This document shows positions 9,004 to 18,199 of a stretch of 59,668 nt of DNA, one piece after another. The position numbers were made by a program, and so were the translations under genes. Each line of letters begins with the position of its first letter. Within the stretch, counting starts at the first letter, position 1. The notes under the pieces were generated by a model. The model did no database searches, was not told the origin of the DNA, and worked only from the letters and a program-made list of their open reading frames with translations. This DNA comes from Mycobacterium asiaticum. Its GTDB lineage: Bacteria > Actinomycetota > Actinomycetes > Mycobacteriales > Mycobacteriaceae. The stretch lies in contig NZ_LZMH01000040.1 in NCBI RefSeq assembly GCF_001673635.1, forward strand, positions 1 through 59,668, in the 5' to 3' direction.

Positions 9004-10185
9004 TCAGCGGCTGGCTCGCGGCAGGCCCAGCGCGACCATGCCGATGATGTCGCGCTGGACTTCGTTGGTGCCCCCGCCGAAGGTCAGGATCAGGCACGCC
9101 CGGTGCATCCGTTCCACCCGGCCGCGCAGCAGGGCGCCGGGGGAGTCCTGGCGCAAGGTGGCGCCCGTGCCCAGCACCTCCATCAGCAGCCGGTAGGCCT
9201 CGGTGGCCAACTCGGTCCCGTACACCTTGGCGGCCGAGGCGTCGGCCGGCGACAGGGATTCGCTCTGCGAGGACGACAGTTCCCAGTTGATCAGCTTGAG
9301 CACTTCGGCCTTGGCGTGCACGCGCGCCAGGTTGATCTGCACCCACTCCGAGTCGATGACGCGTGCGCCGCCGAAGTCCTTGGTGTTCTGTGCCCATTCG
9401 CGCACCTCACGCAGTGCCAAGAAGATCGGCGCCGAGGAGACCAGGGCGACCCGCTCGTGGTTGAGCTGATTGGTCACCAGCTTCCAGCCGGCGTTCTCCT
9501 CACCGACCAGGTTCGTCACCGGTACCCGCACGTCGGTGTAGTAGGTGGCACTGGTGTCGGGTCCGGCCATGGTGTGCACCGGCGTCCAGGAGAAACCCTC
9601 GGCGGTGGTCGGCACGATCAGCATCGAGATGCCACGGTGTTTCTTGGCCTCGGGGTTGGTGCGCACCGCCAACCAGACGTAATCGGCGTAGGCGATCAGA
9701 CTGGTCCACATCTTCTGGCCGTTGATCACGTACTCGTCGCCGTCGCGGACTGCGGTCGTGCGCAGATTGGCCAGGTCGGTGCCGGCGCCCGGCTCGGAAT
9801 AGCCGATCGAGAAGTGCAGGTCTCCGGCGGCGATCTTGGGCAGGAAGAACTTCTTGTGCTCTTCGGTGCCGAACGCCATGATCGTCGGTGCCACGCTGTT
9901 GATGGTCAGGAACGGCACCGGGGCGCCGGCCAAAGCGGCCTCGTCGGTGAAGATCAGCGAGTCCATCGGACTCCGGTCCTGGCCGCCGTACTCCTTGGGC
10001 CAATTCAGGGTGAGCCACCCGTCCTTGCCCATCTGCGCAACGGTCTCCCGGTAGACGTTTCCGGTGCCGTATTCACCCTGGACCGAGCTCAGCGCCTCGC
10101 GACGCTCGGGGGTCATCAGCTTGTCGAAGTACGAACGCAGTTCGCGCCGCAGCTCCTCCTGGTCAGGGGTGTAACTGATGCGCAT
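9004..10185 (-). CDS. fadE26: Acyl-CoA dehydrogenase subunit FadE26 (ChsE4)
   Basis: This 393-residue flavoprotein (400 in M. tuberculosis) is the partner of FadE27 in the heterotetrameric steroid side-chain dehydrogenase. Features include the FAD-binding segment YSEPGAGTDLANLRT, the WTSLIAYADYVW strand, and the C-terminal FGGGTNEVQRDIIGMVALGLPR, which holds the conserved ACAD glutamate/arginine motif. It is the first gene of the minus-strand operon fadE26-fadE27-fadD17-beta-lactamase-like. The ATG start at 10185 lies about 80 bp from the KstR-type operator shared with the divergent fdxD-hsd4A operon, so induction by cholesterol metabolites is expected. Confidence 0.93.
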   Translation of the reverse strand: MRISYTPDQEELRRELRSYFDKLMTPERREALSSVQGEYGTGNVYRETVAQMGKDGWLTLNWPKEYGGQDRSPMDSLIFTDEAALAGAPVPFLTINSVAPTIMAFGTEEHKKFFLPKIAAGDLHFSIGYSEPGAGTDLANLRTTAVRDGDEYVINGQKMWTSLIAYADYVWLAVRTNPEAKKHRGISMLIVPTTAEGFSWTPVHTMAGPDTSATYYTDVRVPVTNLVGEENAGWKLVTNQLNHERVALVSSAPIFLALREVREWAQNTKDFGGARVIDSEWVQINLARVHAKAEVLKLINWELSSSQSESLSPADASAAKVYGTELATEAYRLLMEVLGTGATLRQDSPGALLRGRVERMHRACLILTFGGGTNEVQRDIIGMVALGLPRASR

Positions 10186-10266
10186 TGCTGCCGCCTCCGA
10201 TCAAGCGATCGTGCTGGTAACCAAGGGCCGCTTCGCACGCGGCGGCCACCCATTCGTCTCCCCGGT

Positions 10267-10280
10267 TGTAACACGTTCTA
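10267..10280. promoter_or_regulatory. KstR operator between fadE26 and fdxD
   Basis: TGTAACACGTTCTA is a perfect match to the KstR consensus TnnAACnnGTTnnA. It sits in the 225-bp divergent promoter region, 82 bp before the fadE26 start and 130 bp before the fdxD start. KstR is the TetR-type repressor of the mycobacterial cholesterol regulon, released by steroid-CoA esters. This one site can control both transcription units. That it is a KstR site is inferred from the consensus and the identity of the neighbouring genes. Confidence 0.88.
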
Positions 10281-10410
10281 GTCTTGGAATCCAGCGACCC
10301 TATCCTCAGACGTACCGGAGCCCTAGTGTGTTGCTACATACTGATCGAGTTGGACATCGAGTTGGCAAGGCGTGTTTCCGAACTCCCAGCCCAGGTTCAA
10401 GGAGGATGCC

Positions 10411-10602
10411 GTGCGAGTGAAAGTGGACCGTGACCGTTGCGAAGGTAACGCCGTGTGCTTGGGAATCGCACCGGATATCTTCGACCTCGATGACGAGGAC
10501 TACGCGGTCGTGAAGACCGATCCGATCCCGCCCGACCAGGAAGATCTGGCGGAGCAATCGATCGCCGAATGCCCACGCGCCGCGCTGTTGCGCAGCGACT
10601 AA
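10411..10602 (+). CDS. fdxD: [3Fe-4S]-type ferredoxin FdxD
   Basis: This 63-residue protein is a small single-cluster ferredoxin of the type that serves mycobacterial cytochrome P450s and other redox enzymes. It has the cysteines of CEGNAVC and the distant ECP; the position usually holding a fourth cysteine is Asn, consistent with a [3Fe-4S] cluster. The acidic middle (DIFDLDDEDYAVV) is typical. GTG at 10411 is chosen because an AAGGAGG ribosome-binding site lies 6-12 bp upstream (10399-10405); the frame extends further upstream without a ribosome-binding site. Gene order fdxD-hsd4A matches Rv3503c-Rv3502c. Confidence 0.9.
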   Translation: MRVKVDRDRCEGNAVCLGIAPDIFDLDDEDYAVVKTDPIPPDQEDLAEQSIAECPRAALLRSD

Positions 10603-10636
10603 CCCCGCCTGAACCGAGACTAGAGGTATTCATAAA

Positions 10637-11545
10637 TTGAGTAGCAGCACGAACGCGACCGATCTGTCCGGGAAGGTCGCGGTGGTGACCGGTGCCGCCG
10701 CGGGCCTGGGCCGGGCCGAGGCGATCGGGCTCGCCCGGTTGGGCGCAACCGTCGTCGTCAACGACATCGCCGCGGGCCTGGACTCCTCCGACGTCATCGA
10801 CGAGATCGGCGCGGCAGGCTCCAAAGCGATAGCGGTCGCCGGCGATATCAGTCAGCGTTCCACCGCCGATGAACTGGTCAGCACCGCCGACGGCCTGGGC
10901 GGCCTGGACATCGTGGTCAACAACGCCGGCATCACCCGCGACCGCATGCTGTTCAACATGAGCGACGAGGACTGGGACCAGGTGATCGCGGTGCACCTGC
11001 GTGGTCATTTCCTGCTCACCCGCAACGCCGCCACCTACTGGCGCGGCAAGGCCAAACAGAGCGCGGAGGGCCGCGTCTTCGGCCGCATCATCAACACCTC
11101 CTCCGAGGCCGGACTGGTCGGGCCGGTCGGGCAGGCCAACTACGGCGCCGCCAAGGCGGGCATCACGGCGCTGACCCTTTCGGCGGCGCGGGCGCTGGGC
11201 CGGTATGGCGTGTGCGCCAACGCGATTTGCCCGCGGGCGCGCACCGCGATGACGGCCGACGTGTTCGGCGAGGCGCCTGAGGACGCCGACATCGACCCGC
11301 TCTCGCCCGACCACGTGGTGACCCTGGTGCAGTTCCTGGCGTCACCGGCCGCCGCTGAGGTCAACGGCCAGGTGTTCATCGTCTACGGTCCCCGGGTGAC
11401 GCTGGTGGCCGCCCCGACGGTGGAGCACCAGTTCCAGGCGGACGCCGCCGCCTGGGAGCCCGGACAGCTCAGCGCGACGTTGCAGGATTACTTTGCTGGT
11501 CGCGACCCGGAACGCAATTTCGCCGCCACCAGTGTGATGAGTTGA
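10637..11545 (+). CDS. hsd4A: Short-chain dehydrogenase, 17-beta-hydroxysteroid dehydrogenase type (Hsd4A)
   Basis: This 302-residue classical SDR has the NAD-binding motif TGAAAGLGRA near residue 16, NNAG (VVNNAGITRDRM), a catalytic serine in INTSSEAG and the Y-x3-K pair in NYGAAKAG. It corresponds to Rv3502c, assigned as a 17-beta-hydroxysteroid / beta-hydroxyacyl-CoA dehydrogenase in cholesterol degradation. It follows fdxD by 34 bp and precedes the mce4 operon by 236 bp. The start is TTG (10637), giving MSSSTNATDLSGKVAVVTG; no better ATG/GTG exists before the Rossmann motif. The exact steroid substrate is known only by analogy. Confidence 0.9.
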   Translation: MSSSTNATDLSGKVAVVTGAAAGLGRAEAIGLARLGATVVVNDIAAGLDSSDVIDEIGAAGSKAIAVAGDISQRSTADELVSTADGLGGLDIVVNNAGITRDRMLFNMSDEDWDQVIAVHLRGHFLLTRNAATYWRGKAKQSAEGRVFGRIINTSSEAGLVGPVGQANYGAAKAGITALTLSAARALGRYGVCANAICPRARTAMTADVFGEAPEDADIDPLSPDHVVTLVQFLASPAAAEVNGQVFIVYGPRVTLVAAPTVEHQFQADAAAWEPGQLSATLQDYFAGRDPERNFAATSVMS

Positions 11546-11672
11546 CGCAAGCGCCATAAGAGGCGCGCCACCGGCTCGCAGGCTTGCAGGCCGGCGGCCA
11601 GGTCAGCACAGATAGAGAGGAAATACCAGCTAGGCATATTTGCTGCAAAATATTCCGGGGTTCATCGACACC

Positions 11673-11686
11673 CGGAACTTGTTCTA
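11673..11686. promoter_or_regulatory. Probable KstR operator upstream of the mce4 operon
   Basis: CGGAACTTGTTCTA keeps the AACnnGTT core and the right-hand A of the KstR consensus TnnAACnnGTTnnA but has C in place of the first T. It lies about 95 bp before yrbE4A in the only sizeable gap ahead of the mce4 cluster, which is known to be KstR-controlled in M. tuberculosis. Confidence 0.75.
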
Positions 11687-11781
11687 GTTAGTATGAGCCG
11701 GCTCACACCAAGCAACGAGTCAACCAACGGTGTGTTCAGGGCATAACGATTCGCCGCGAGCAGCAGATTGGGGGACCCGGG

Positions 11782-12546
11782 TTGTTGCAGAAGCTTGCCG
11801 TACCGGCCCGGGGCGTCGGCGGGTTCTTCGAGATGTCAATAGAGACAGCGCGCGCCGCCTTCCGGCGGCCTTTTCAATTCCGGGAGTTTCTCGACCAGAC
11901 GTGGATGGTCGCGCGGGTGTCCCTGGTTCCGACCCTGCTCGTCTCCATCCCGTTCACGGTGCTCGTCGCCTTCACCCTGAACATCCTGCTTCGTGAGATC
12001 GGCGCGGCCGACTTGTCCGGTGCCGGAACCGCATTCGGCACCATCACCCAGTTGGGCCCGATCGTCACCGTGCTTGTGGTTGCCGGTGCCGGCGCCACCG
12101 CGATCTGCGCAGACCTCGGCGCCCGCACCATTCGCGAGGAAATCGACGCGATGCGCGTGTTGGGCATCGACCCGATCCAGCGACTGGTGGTGCCCAGAGT
12201 CCTGGCCTCGATGCTGGTGGCGGTGCTGCTCAACGGGCTGGTTTGCCTCATCGGTTTGTCCGGCGGCTACGCCTTCTCCGTCTTTCTGCAGGGCGTCAAC
12301 CCGGGGTCGTTCATCAACGGTCTGACGGTGTTGACCGGGCTGCGGGAATTGATCCTCGCCGAAGTCAAAGCCCTGCTGTTCGGGGTGATGGCCGGCCTGG
12401 TCGGTTGCTACCGCGGCCTGACCGTCAAAGGCGGACCCAAGGGCGTCGGCAACGCCGTCAACGAAACCGTCGTGTACGCCTTCATCTGTCTGTTCGTGAT
12501 CAACGTCGTGATGACCGCCATCGGCGTCAGAATCTCGGCCAAGTAG
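11782..12546 (+). CDS. yrbE4A: Mce4 transporter permease YrbE4A
   Basis: This 254-residue MlaE/YrbE permease has the same length as in M. tuberculosis. It is a multi-spanning inner-membrane protein with segments around VSLVPTLLVSIPFTVLVAFTL, GPIVTVLVVAGAGATAICADL and VVYAFICLFVINVVMTAI. The EExDAMRVLGIDP segment is the permease signature that contacts the ATPase (MceG, encoded elsewhere). With YrbE4B it forms the membrane core of the Mce4 sterol importer. The TTG start at 11782 matches the family's N terminus (MLQKLAVPARGVGGFFEM). It opens the ten-gene mce4 operon. Confidence 0.93.
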   Translation: MLQKLAVPARGVGGFFEMSIETARAAFRRPFQFREFLDQTWMVARVSLVPTLLVSIPFTVLVAFTLNILLREIGAADLSGAGTAFGTITQLGPIVTVLVVAGAGATAICADLGARTIREEIDAMRVLGIDPIQRLVVPRVLASMLVAVLLNGLVCLIGLSGGYAFSVFLQGVNPGSFINGLTVLTGLRELILAEVKALLFGVMAGLVGCYRGLTVKGGPKGVGNAVNETVVYAFICLFVINVVMTAIGVRISAK

Positions 12547-12591
12547 GGGCGAGGTAACGAATGACGACGGACGAGCGATGGTGAGCATGCG

Positions 12592-13434
12592 ATGAGCTAC
12601 GACGTCACCTTTCGCCTGCGCAACTTCTTCTCGAGGTTCCAAGAACCGGTCGACAACTTTGGCGAGCAGGCGTTGTTCTACGGCGAGACGGTGCGCTACA
12701 TCCCCAACGCCCTCACCCGGTACCGCAAGGAGACCATTCGGCTGATTGCCGAGATGACGCTCGGCGCGGGCGCGTTGATCATGATCGGCGGCACCGTCGG
12801 CGTCGCGGCGTTCCTCACCCTGGCCTCCGGTGGGGTCATCGCGGTGCAGGGCTATTCGTCGCTGGGCAACATCGGCATCGAAGCGCTCACCGGGTTCCTT
12901 TCGGCCTTCCTCAACGTCCGCGTGGTCGCGCCCGTCATCGCCGGGATTGCGCTGGCGGCGACCATCGGCGCCGGCGCCACCGCCCAACTGGGCGCCATGC
13001 GCGTGTCCGAGGAGATCGACGCTGTCGAGTGCATGGCGGTGCACTCGGTGTCCTACCTGGTGTCGACGCGGCTGATCGCAGGCTTGGTGGCGATCGTTCC
13101 GCTCTACTCGCTCTCGGTGCTGGCCGCGTTCTTCGCCGCCCGGTTCACCACGGTGTTCATCAACGGGCAGTCCGCGGGCCTGTATGACCACTACTTCAAC
13201 ACCTTCCTGATCCCGTCCGACCTGCTCTGGTCGTTCGCGCAGGCGATCGCGATGTCGATCGCCGTCATGCTCGTCCATACCTATTACGGCTACAACGCCA
13301 GTGGCGGATCGGTCGGCGTCGGCATTGCCGTCGGTCAGGCGGTTCGTACGTCGCTGATTGTGGTGGTCGTCATCACGCTGTTCATCTCGCTCGCCGTCTA
13401 CGGCTCCTCCGGCAACTTCAATCTTTCGGGGTAA
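12592..13434 (+). CDS. yrbE4B: Mce4 transporter permease YrbE4B
   Basis: This 280-residue MlaE/YrbE permease is the partner of YrbE4A, with the same length as Rv3500c. It has several hydrophobic segments and the signature MRVSEEIDAVECMAVHSVSYLV, equivalent to the EExDAMRVLGIDP box of YrbE4A. The ATG at 12592 follows the previous gene by 45 bp. The two permeases and the MceG ATPase move sterols across the inner membrane, drawing on a periplasm-spanning Mce4A-F tunnel. Confidence 0.93.
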   Translation: MSYDVTFRLRNFFSRFQEPVDNFGEQALFYGETVRYIPNALTRYRKETIRLIAEMTLGAGALIMIGGTVGVAAFLTLASGGVIAVQGYSSLGNIGIEALTGFLSAFLNVRVVAPVIAGIALAATIGAGATAQLGAMRVSEEIDAVECMAVHSVSYLVSTRLIAGLVAIVPLYSLSVLAAFFAARFTTVFINGQSAGLYDHYFNTFLIPSDLLWSFAQAIAMSIAVMLVHTYYGYNASGGSVGVGIAVGQAVRTSLIVVVVITLFISLAVYGSSGNFNLSG

Positions 13435-13439
13435 CGACG

Positions 13440-14642
13440 ATGTCAGACACGGGATCACGACGCACTGCGGGCCGGGTGGCCGCGGCGGTGCTGGCTGGTC
13501 TGCTCGTCGCGTCGGCCGTACTGACCTACCTGTCCTATACGGCCGCCTTCACGTCGACCGAAACCGTCACCGTCTCGTCACCGCGGGCCGGGTTGGTGAT
13601 GGAGAAGGGCGCCAAAGTCAAGTTCCGGGGCATCCAGGTCGGCAAGGTCGAGGAAATCACCTACAGCGGTGACCAGGCCCGACTGACGCTGGCCATCAAC
13701 AGCGGCGAAATGCGTTACATCCCGTCGAACGCGACGGTGCACATCGGCGGCAATACGATATTCGGCGCCAAATCGGTGGAGTTCATCCCGCCCAAGGAGC
13801 CGGCGCAGACCTCGCTGCGTCCGGGGGCGCGGGTCGAGGCCAAAGCCGTTCAGCTGGAAGTCAACACGCTGTTCCAGTCGCTGATGAACGTGCTGCACAA
13901 GGTGGACCCGGTGGAGTTGAACGGGACGCTGAGCGCGCTCTCGGAAGGTCTGCGCGGCCACGGCGACGACCTGGGCGCGACCCTGACGGGGCTCAACACC
14001 CTTACCCGCCAAGCCAACCCGAAGCTGCCCGCGCTGCAGGAGGACTTCCGCCAGGCCGGGCTCGCCCTGGGCTACTACGGCGACGCCGCGCCCGACCTCA
14101 ATACGGTGATCGGCAACCTGCCCACCATCAGCCGAACCGTGGTGGATCAGCAGAACAACCTCAACACCACGTTGCTGGCCGCGATCGGGTTGGCCAACAA
14201 CGGGTACGAGACGTTGGCGCCGGCCGAGGAGAACCTGATCGCCACCATCAACCGGCTGCGAGCCCCGCTGAAGGTGGCCGCGGACTACTCGCCGGAGTTC
14301 GGGTGCCTGCTGGCCGGCATCGACCGCGGCGTCAAGGAATTCGCACCGTTGATCGGCGTCCGCAAGGCCGGCCTGTTCACCTCGTCGAGCTTCGTCCTGG
14401 GCGCACCCGCCTACACCTACCCGGAGAGCCTGCCGATCGTGAACGCGTCCGGCGGCCCGAACTGCCGTGGCCTGCCCGACATCCCGACCAAGCAGACCGG
14501 CGGGTCGTTCTACCGCGCCCCGTTCCTGGTCACCGACAACGCGCTCATCCCGTACGAGCCATACACCGAATTGCAGTTCGACGCGCCGTCCACCCTGCAG
14601 TTCCTGTTCCACGGCGCCTTCGCGGAACGGGACGACTTCTGA
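13440..14642 (+). CDS. mce4A: Mce-family sterol-import protein Mce4A
   Basis: This 400-residue protein (400 in M. tuberculosis) has a short cytoplasmic N terminus, one signal anchor at about residues 12-34, an MlaD/MCE domain at about 38-115 (LVMEKGAKVKFRGIQVGKVEEI, shown in part as the GxxVxxxGxxVGxV motif), then a long helical region and a C-terminal domain with the cysteine of FGCLLAGID. Six Mce proteins are thought to form a hetero-hexameric channel across the periplasm. It starts 5 bp after yrbE4B and its stop shares one base with the mce4B start. Confidence 0.93.
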   Translation: MSDTGSRRTAGRVAAAVLAGLLVASAVLTYLSYTAAFTSTETVTVSSPRAGLVMEKGAKVKFRGIQVGKVEEITYSGDQARLTLAINSGEMRYIPSNATVHIGGNTIFGAKSVEFIPPKEPAQTSLRPGARVEAKAVQLEVNTLFQSLMNVLHKVDPVELNGTLSALSEGLRGHGDDLGATLTGLNTLTRQANPKLPALQEDFRQAGLALGYYGDAAPDLNTVIGNLPTISRTVVDQQNNLNTTLLAAIGLANNGYETLAPAEENLIATINRLRAPLKVAADYSPEFGCLLAGIDRGVKEFAPLIGVRKAGLFTSSSFVLGAPAYTYPESLPIVNASGGPNCRGLPDIPTKQTGGSFYRAPFLVTDNALIPYEPYTELQFDAPSTLQFLFHGAFAERDDF

Positions 14643-15694
14643 TGGCCGGCGGCGGTATGCCATCGCACCGGTCGATGGTGATCAAGGTCAGCGTCTTCAC
14701 CGTCGTCATGCTTTTGGTGAGCGCGGCTCTGGTCGTGGTCTTCGGCGATTTCCGGTTCGGCTCCGAGAGCACCTATCACGCCACTTTCATTGACGCGTCC
14801 AAGCTCAAGGGGGGCCAGAAGGTCCGCATCGCCGGCGTGCCGGTCGGCGCGGTGTCCGGCGTCAAACTCAACCCGGACAACACCGTCGACGTCGAGTTCG
14901 GTGTCGACAGCCGCTACACGCTGTACTCGTCCACGCGCGCGGTGATCCGCTACGAAAACCTGGTCGGCGACCGGTTTTTGGAGATCACGTCCGGCCCGGG
15001 CGAGCTACGCAAGCTGCCCAAGGGCGGCACCATCAACGCCCAGCACACCCAGCCCGCACTCGACCTGGACGCGCTGCTCGGCGGCCTCAAACCCGTGCTC
15101 AAGGGCCTGGACGCCGACAAGATCAACACGATCAGCAGCGCCGTCATCGAGTTGTTGCAGGGCCAGGGGGGCGCGCTGGCCAGCGTGCTGGCCGACACCA
15201 GCTCCTTCTCGTCGACGCTGGGTAAGCGCGACCAACTCATCGGCGACGTGATCAGCAACCTCAACACGGTGTTGGGCACCGTCGACGAGCGTAGCGCCAA
15301 GTTCTCGGCCAGCGTCGACCAACTCCAGCAGCTCATCGAAGGGCTCGCCAAGAATCGCGATCCGATCGCCGGCGCCATTCCACCGCTGTCGTCCACGGTG
15401 ACCGACCTGACCGAGGTGCTGCAAACGTCGCGCCGGCCGCTGCAGGGCGTGCTGGAAAACGCCCGGCCGTTCGCCACCGAATTGGACACTCGCAAAGCCG
15501 AGATCAACAACGACGTCGAGCAACTCGGCGAGGACTACCTTCGGTTAGCCGCGCTGGGCACCTACGGATCGTTCTTCAACATCTACTTCTGTTCGGTCAC
15601 CATCAAGATCAACGGGCCGGCCGGTTCGGACATTCGACTGGGCCTGGGCGGCTCGGTCGATCCCAGTAAAGGGAGGTGCGCCTTTGCCAAGTAG
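14642..15694 (+). CDS. mce4B: Mce-family sterol-import protein Mce4B
   Basis: This 350-residue protein has the same length as in M. tuberculosis. A signal anchor lies at about residues 11-33 (MVIKVSVFTVVMLLVSAALVV region), the MCE domain follows with GQKVRIAGVPVGAVSGV, and a long coiled-helix segment runs to the C terminus. The ATG at 14642 overlaps the mce4A stop (TGATG), indicating translational coupling; the longer upstream frame lies inside mce4A and is not used. Confidence 0.92.
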   Translation: MAGGGMPSHRSMVIKVSVFTVVMLLVSAALVVVFGDFRFGSESTYHATFIDASKLKGGQKVRIAGVPVGAVSGVKLNPDNTVDVEFGVDSRYTLYSSTRAVIRYENLVGDRFLEITSGPGELRKLPKGGTINAQHTQPALDLDALLGGLKPVLKGLDADKINTISSAVIELLQGQGGALASVLADTSSFSSTLGKRDQLIGDVISNLNTVLGTVDERSAKFSASVDQLQQLIEGLAKNRDPIAGAIPPLSSTVTDLTEVLQTSRRPLQGVLENARPFATELDTRKAEINNDVEQLGEDYLRLAALGTYGSFFNIYFCSVTIKINGPAGSDIRLGLGGSVDPSKGRCAFAK

Positions 15695-16745
15695 CTCACG
15701 GGATCGCGACCCCCTGCGCACCGGAACCATCGGGCTGGTCGTGGTGGTATCCGTCATGCTCGTCGCGTTCGGCTACTCCAAACTGCCGTTCTGGCCGCAG
15801 GGCCGCAGCTACCAGGCGTATTTCAGTGACGCGGGCGGCATCAGGCCCGGCAACAACGTGCTGGTCTCCGGCGTCAAGGTCGGCAAGGTGACCGAGGTGA
15901 GCCTGGCCGGCGACAGCGCCAAGATCGTGTTCGACGTGGACCGGCACGTCAACGTCGGCGACCAGTCCCTTGCGGCCATCCGCACCGACACCATCCTGGG
16001 TGAGCGTTCGATCTCGGTGAGTCCCGCCGGATCGGGTCATGCGACGTCGATTCCGTTGAGCCGCACCACCACTCCCTACACCCTGGCCGGTGCGCTGGAA
16101 GATCTGGGCCAGAACGCCAACAACCTCAACAAGCCTCAGTTCGAGCAGGCCTTGCGGGTGCTCACCGAGACGCTGCATGACGCGACGCCGGGACTGCGCG
16201 GGACGCTGGACGGTCTGACGACCCTGTCCCGGACGCTGAACAGCCGCGACGACGCGCTGCAAACCCTGCTGGCGCACGCGAAGTCGGTGACGGCCGTGCT
16301 CTCCCAGCGCGCCGGGCAAGTCAGGAGCCTGGTCAACGACGGCAACCAGTTGTTCGCGGCGCTGGACGAGCGACGCGCCGCGCTGAGTGCGCTGATCGCC
16401 GGCATCGACGACGTGTCCGCGCAGCTGTCCGGTTTCGTCAACGACAACCGCAAGGAGTTCGGCCCGGCGTTGACGAAAGTCAACCAGGTTCTGTCGAACC
16501 TCAACGAGCGCCGCGACTACATCACCGAAGCCCTCAAGCGCCTGCCCACCTACGCGACCACGCTGGGTGAGGTCGTGAGCTCCGGACCGGGCTTCAATGT
16601 CAACGTGTACGGCGCGATTCCGGCGCCGGCGGTCGCGATGATGTTCGACTTCGTCTTCCAGCCGGGCAAGCTTCCGGACAGCCTCGCGGACTACCTGCGC
16701 GGCATGATCCAGGAGCGCTGGACGATCAGGCCGAAGTCGCCATGA
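15684..16745 (+). CDS. mce4C: Mce-family sterol-import protein Mce4C
   Basis: This 353-residue Mce protein (357 in M. tuberculosis) has a short basic N terminus, a signal anchor (about 12-31), the MCE domain with GNNVLVSGVKVGKVTEV, then helices and a compact C terminus. The TTG start at 15684 lies behind a GGGAGG ribosome-binding site and overlaps mce4B by 11 bp; the 3' end overlaps mce4D by 4 bp (ATGA). These overlaps mark a tightly coupled operon. Confidence 0.92.
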   Translation: MPSSSRDRDPLRTGTIGLVVVVSVMLVAFGYSKLPFWPQGRSYQAYFSDAGGIRPGNNVLVSGVKVGKVTEVSLAGDSAKIVFDVDRHVNVGDQSLAAIRTDTILGERSISVSPAGSGHATSIPLSRTTTPYTLAGALEDLGQNANNLNKPQFEQALRVLTETLHDATPGLRGTLDGLTTLSRTLNSRDDALQTLLAHAKSVTAVLSQRAGQVRSLVNDGNQLFAALDERRAALSALIAGIDDVSAQLSGFVNDNRKEFGPALTKVNQVLSNLNERRDYITEALKRLPTYATTLGEVVSSGPGFNVNVYGAIPAPAVAMMFDFVFQPGKLPDSLADYLRGMIQERWTIRPKSP

Positions 16746-18199
16746 CCACCAAACAGCGCTTCGGGCGCAAGGGACTGCGGACGGTCACCATCATCGCGCT
16801 GGTGGCGGCGTTACTGGGTGGTGCGTACACGCTGTTCTCCGCCGGTGGCGGCGGCCGCAAGCTCACCGCCTACTTCACCTCCGCGGTCGGCCTGTACCCG
16901 GGTGACGAGGTGCGCATCCTCGGTGTCCCGGTCGGCGAGATCGAATCGATCGAGCCGCGGGCATCCGACGTCAAGATCACCATGAACGTTTCCGAGGACG
17001 TCAAGATCCCCGCGGACGCCAAGGCCGTGATCATGTCGCCGAATTTGGTGGCCGCCAGGTTCATTCAGCTCACCCCGGCCTACACCAAGGGTCCCGCCCT
17101 GTCCGATGGCGCCAGCATCGATCTGTCGCGCACCGCGGTGCCGGTGGAGTGGGACGAGGTCAAGGAAGCCCTGACGAAGCTGTCGGTCCAGCTCAGCCCC
17201 GCCGCGGGCGAGATGCAGGGTCCCTTGGGCCAGGCGATCAACCAGGCCGCGGACACCCTGAACGGCAACGGCGACTCGTTCCACAGTGCGCTGCTGGAAC
17301 TTTCGCAAGTCGCCGGGCGCCTTGGGGATTCCCGCAACGACATCTTCGGCACGGTCAAGAACCTGCAGATTTTGATCGATGCGCTGTCGCAGAGCAACGA
17401 GCAGATCGTGCAGTTCGCCGGCCACGTGGCATCGGTCTCGCAGGTACTCGCCGACAGCTCACGCAACCTGGACAACACCCTGGCCACCCTGAACCAGGCT
17501 TTGTCGGACGTCCGGGGATTCCTGCACGAGAACAACTCGACGCTGATCGACACGGTCAATCAGCTCACCGACTTCACCCAGACGTTGAGCGAGCAGAGCG
17601 ACAACATCGAGCAGGTCCTGCACGTGGCTGGCCCGGGCATCACCAACTTCTACAACATCTACGACCCCGCCCAAGGCACCCTGAACGGTTTGCTCTCGCT
17701 GCCGAACTTCACCAACCCGGTCCAGTTCATCTGTGGTGGCTCGTTCGACACCCAGGGTGGTCCGTCGTCGCCGGACTACTTCCGTCGCGCCGAGCTCTGT
17801 CGCGAACGCCTGGGACCGGTCCTGCGCCGGCTCACCGCAAATTTCCCGCCGATCATGTTCCACCCGCTCAACACGATCACGGCCTATAAGGGTCAGATCA
17901 TCTATGACACTCCCGCGACCGAGGCCAAGGCCCGGACCCCGGTTCCGGAGCTGACGTGGATCCCCGCCAAGGGATCGGGAACACCTGCGCCCGGCAGCAA
18001 CACCACCGACCTGCAGAGTTTGTTCGTCCCGACGGCTCCGGGACCCGGCCCCGGACCGGCGGGTTCGCCGCCGGGATACGGGCCTGCGCCGGGTCCCGCG
18101 CCCGCGGCACCTGCGGCCGCGCCCGGCCCAGCGCCCGGCCCGGTGGCCCCGCCCGGGGCGGTGGCGCCGTTGCCGGCCGAGCAAGGAGCCGGCCGATGA
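16742..18199 (+). CDS. mce4D: Mce-family sterol-import protein Mce4D
   Basis: This 485-residue Mce protein is somewhat longer than the 451 residues I recall for M. tuberculosis. Features: signal anchor (about 12-35), MCE domain with GDEVRILGVPVGEIESI, helical section to about residue 300, a domain with paired cysteines (FICGGSF and AELCRER), and a Pro/Ala/Gly-rich tail from about residue 425 (PGPGPGPAGSPPGYGPAPG and similar). The tail accounts for the extra length and probably reaches into or through the peptidoglycan. The start overlaps mce4C, and the stop overlaps the mce4E start. Confidence 0.92.
   Translation: MTTKQRFGRKGLRTVTIIALVAALLGGAYTLFSAGGGGRKLTAYFTSAVGLYPGDEVRILGVPVGEIESIEPRASDVKITMNVSEDVKIPADAKAVIMSPNLVAARFIQLTPAYTKGPALSDGASIDLSRTAVPVEWDEVKEALTKLSVQLSPAAGEMQGPLGQAINQAADTLNGNGDSFHSALLELSQVAGRLGDSRNDIFGTVKNLQILIDALSQSNEQIVQFAGHVASVSQVLADSSRNLDNTLATLNQALSDVRGFLHENNSTLIDTVNQLTDFTQTLSEQSDNIEQVLHVAGPGITNFYNIYDPAQGTLNGLLSLPNFTNPVQFICGGSFDTQGGPSSPDYFRRAELCRERLGPVLRRLTANFPPIMFHPLNTITAYKGQIIYDTPATEAKARTPVPELTWIPAKGSGTPAPGSNTTDLQSLFVPTAPGPGPGPAGSPPGYGPAPGPAPAAPAAAPGPAPGPVAPPGAVAPLPAEQGAGR

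Noticed and set aside
8221..10281. A 686-codon plus-strand frame opposite fadE26 and fadE27.
   Set aside because: High GC keeps antisense frames open; the minus-strand frames have clear acyl-CoA dehydrogenase motifs and this one has none.
11836..13458. A 540-codon minus-strand frame opposite yrbE4A/B.
   Set aside because: Composition (His/Asp/Arg-rich, no domains) is that of a shadow of the permease genes.
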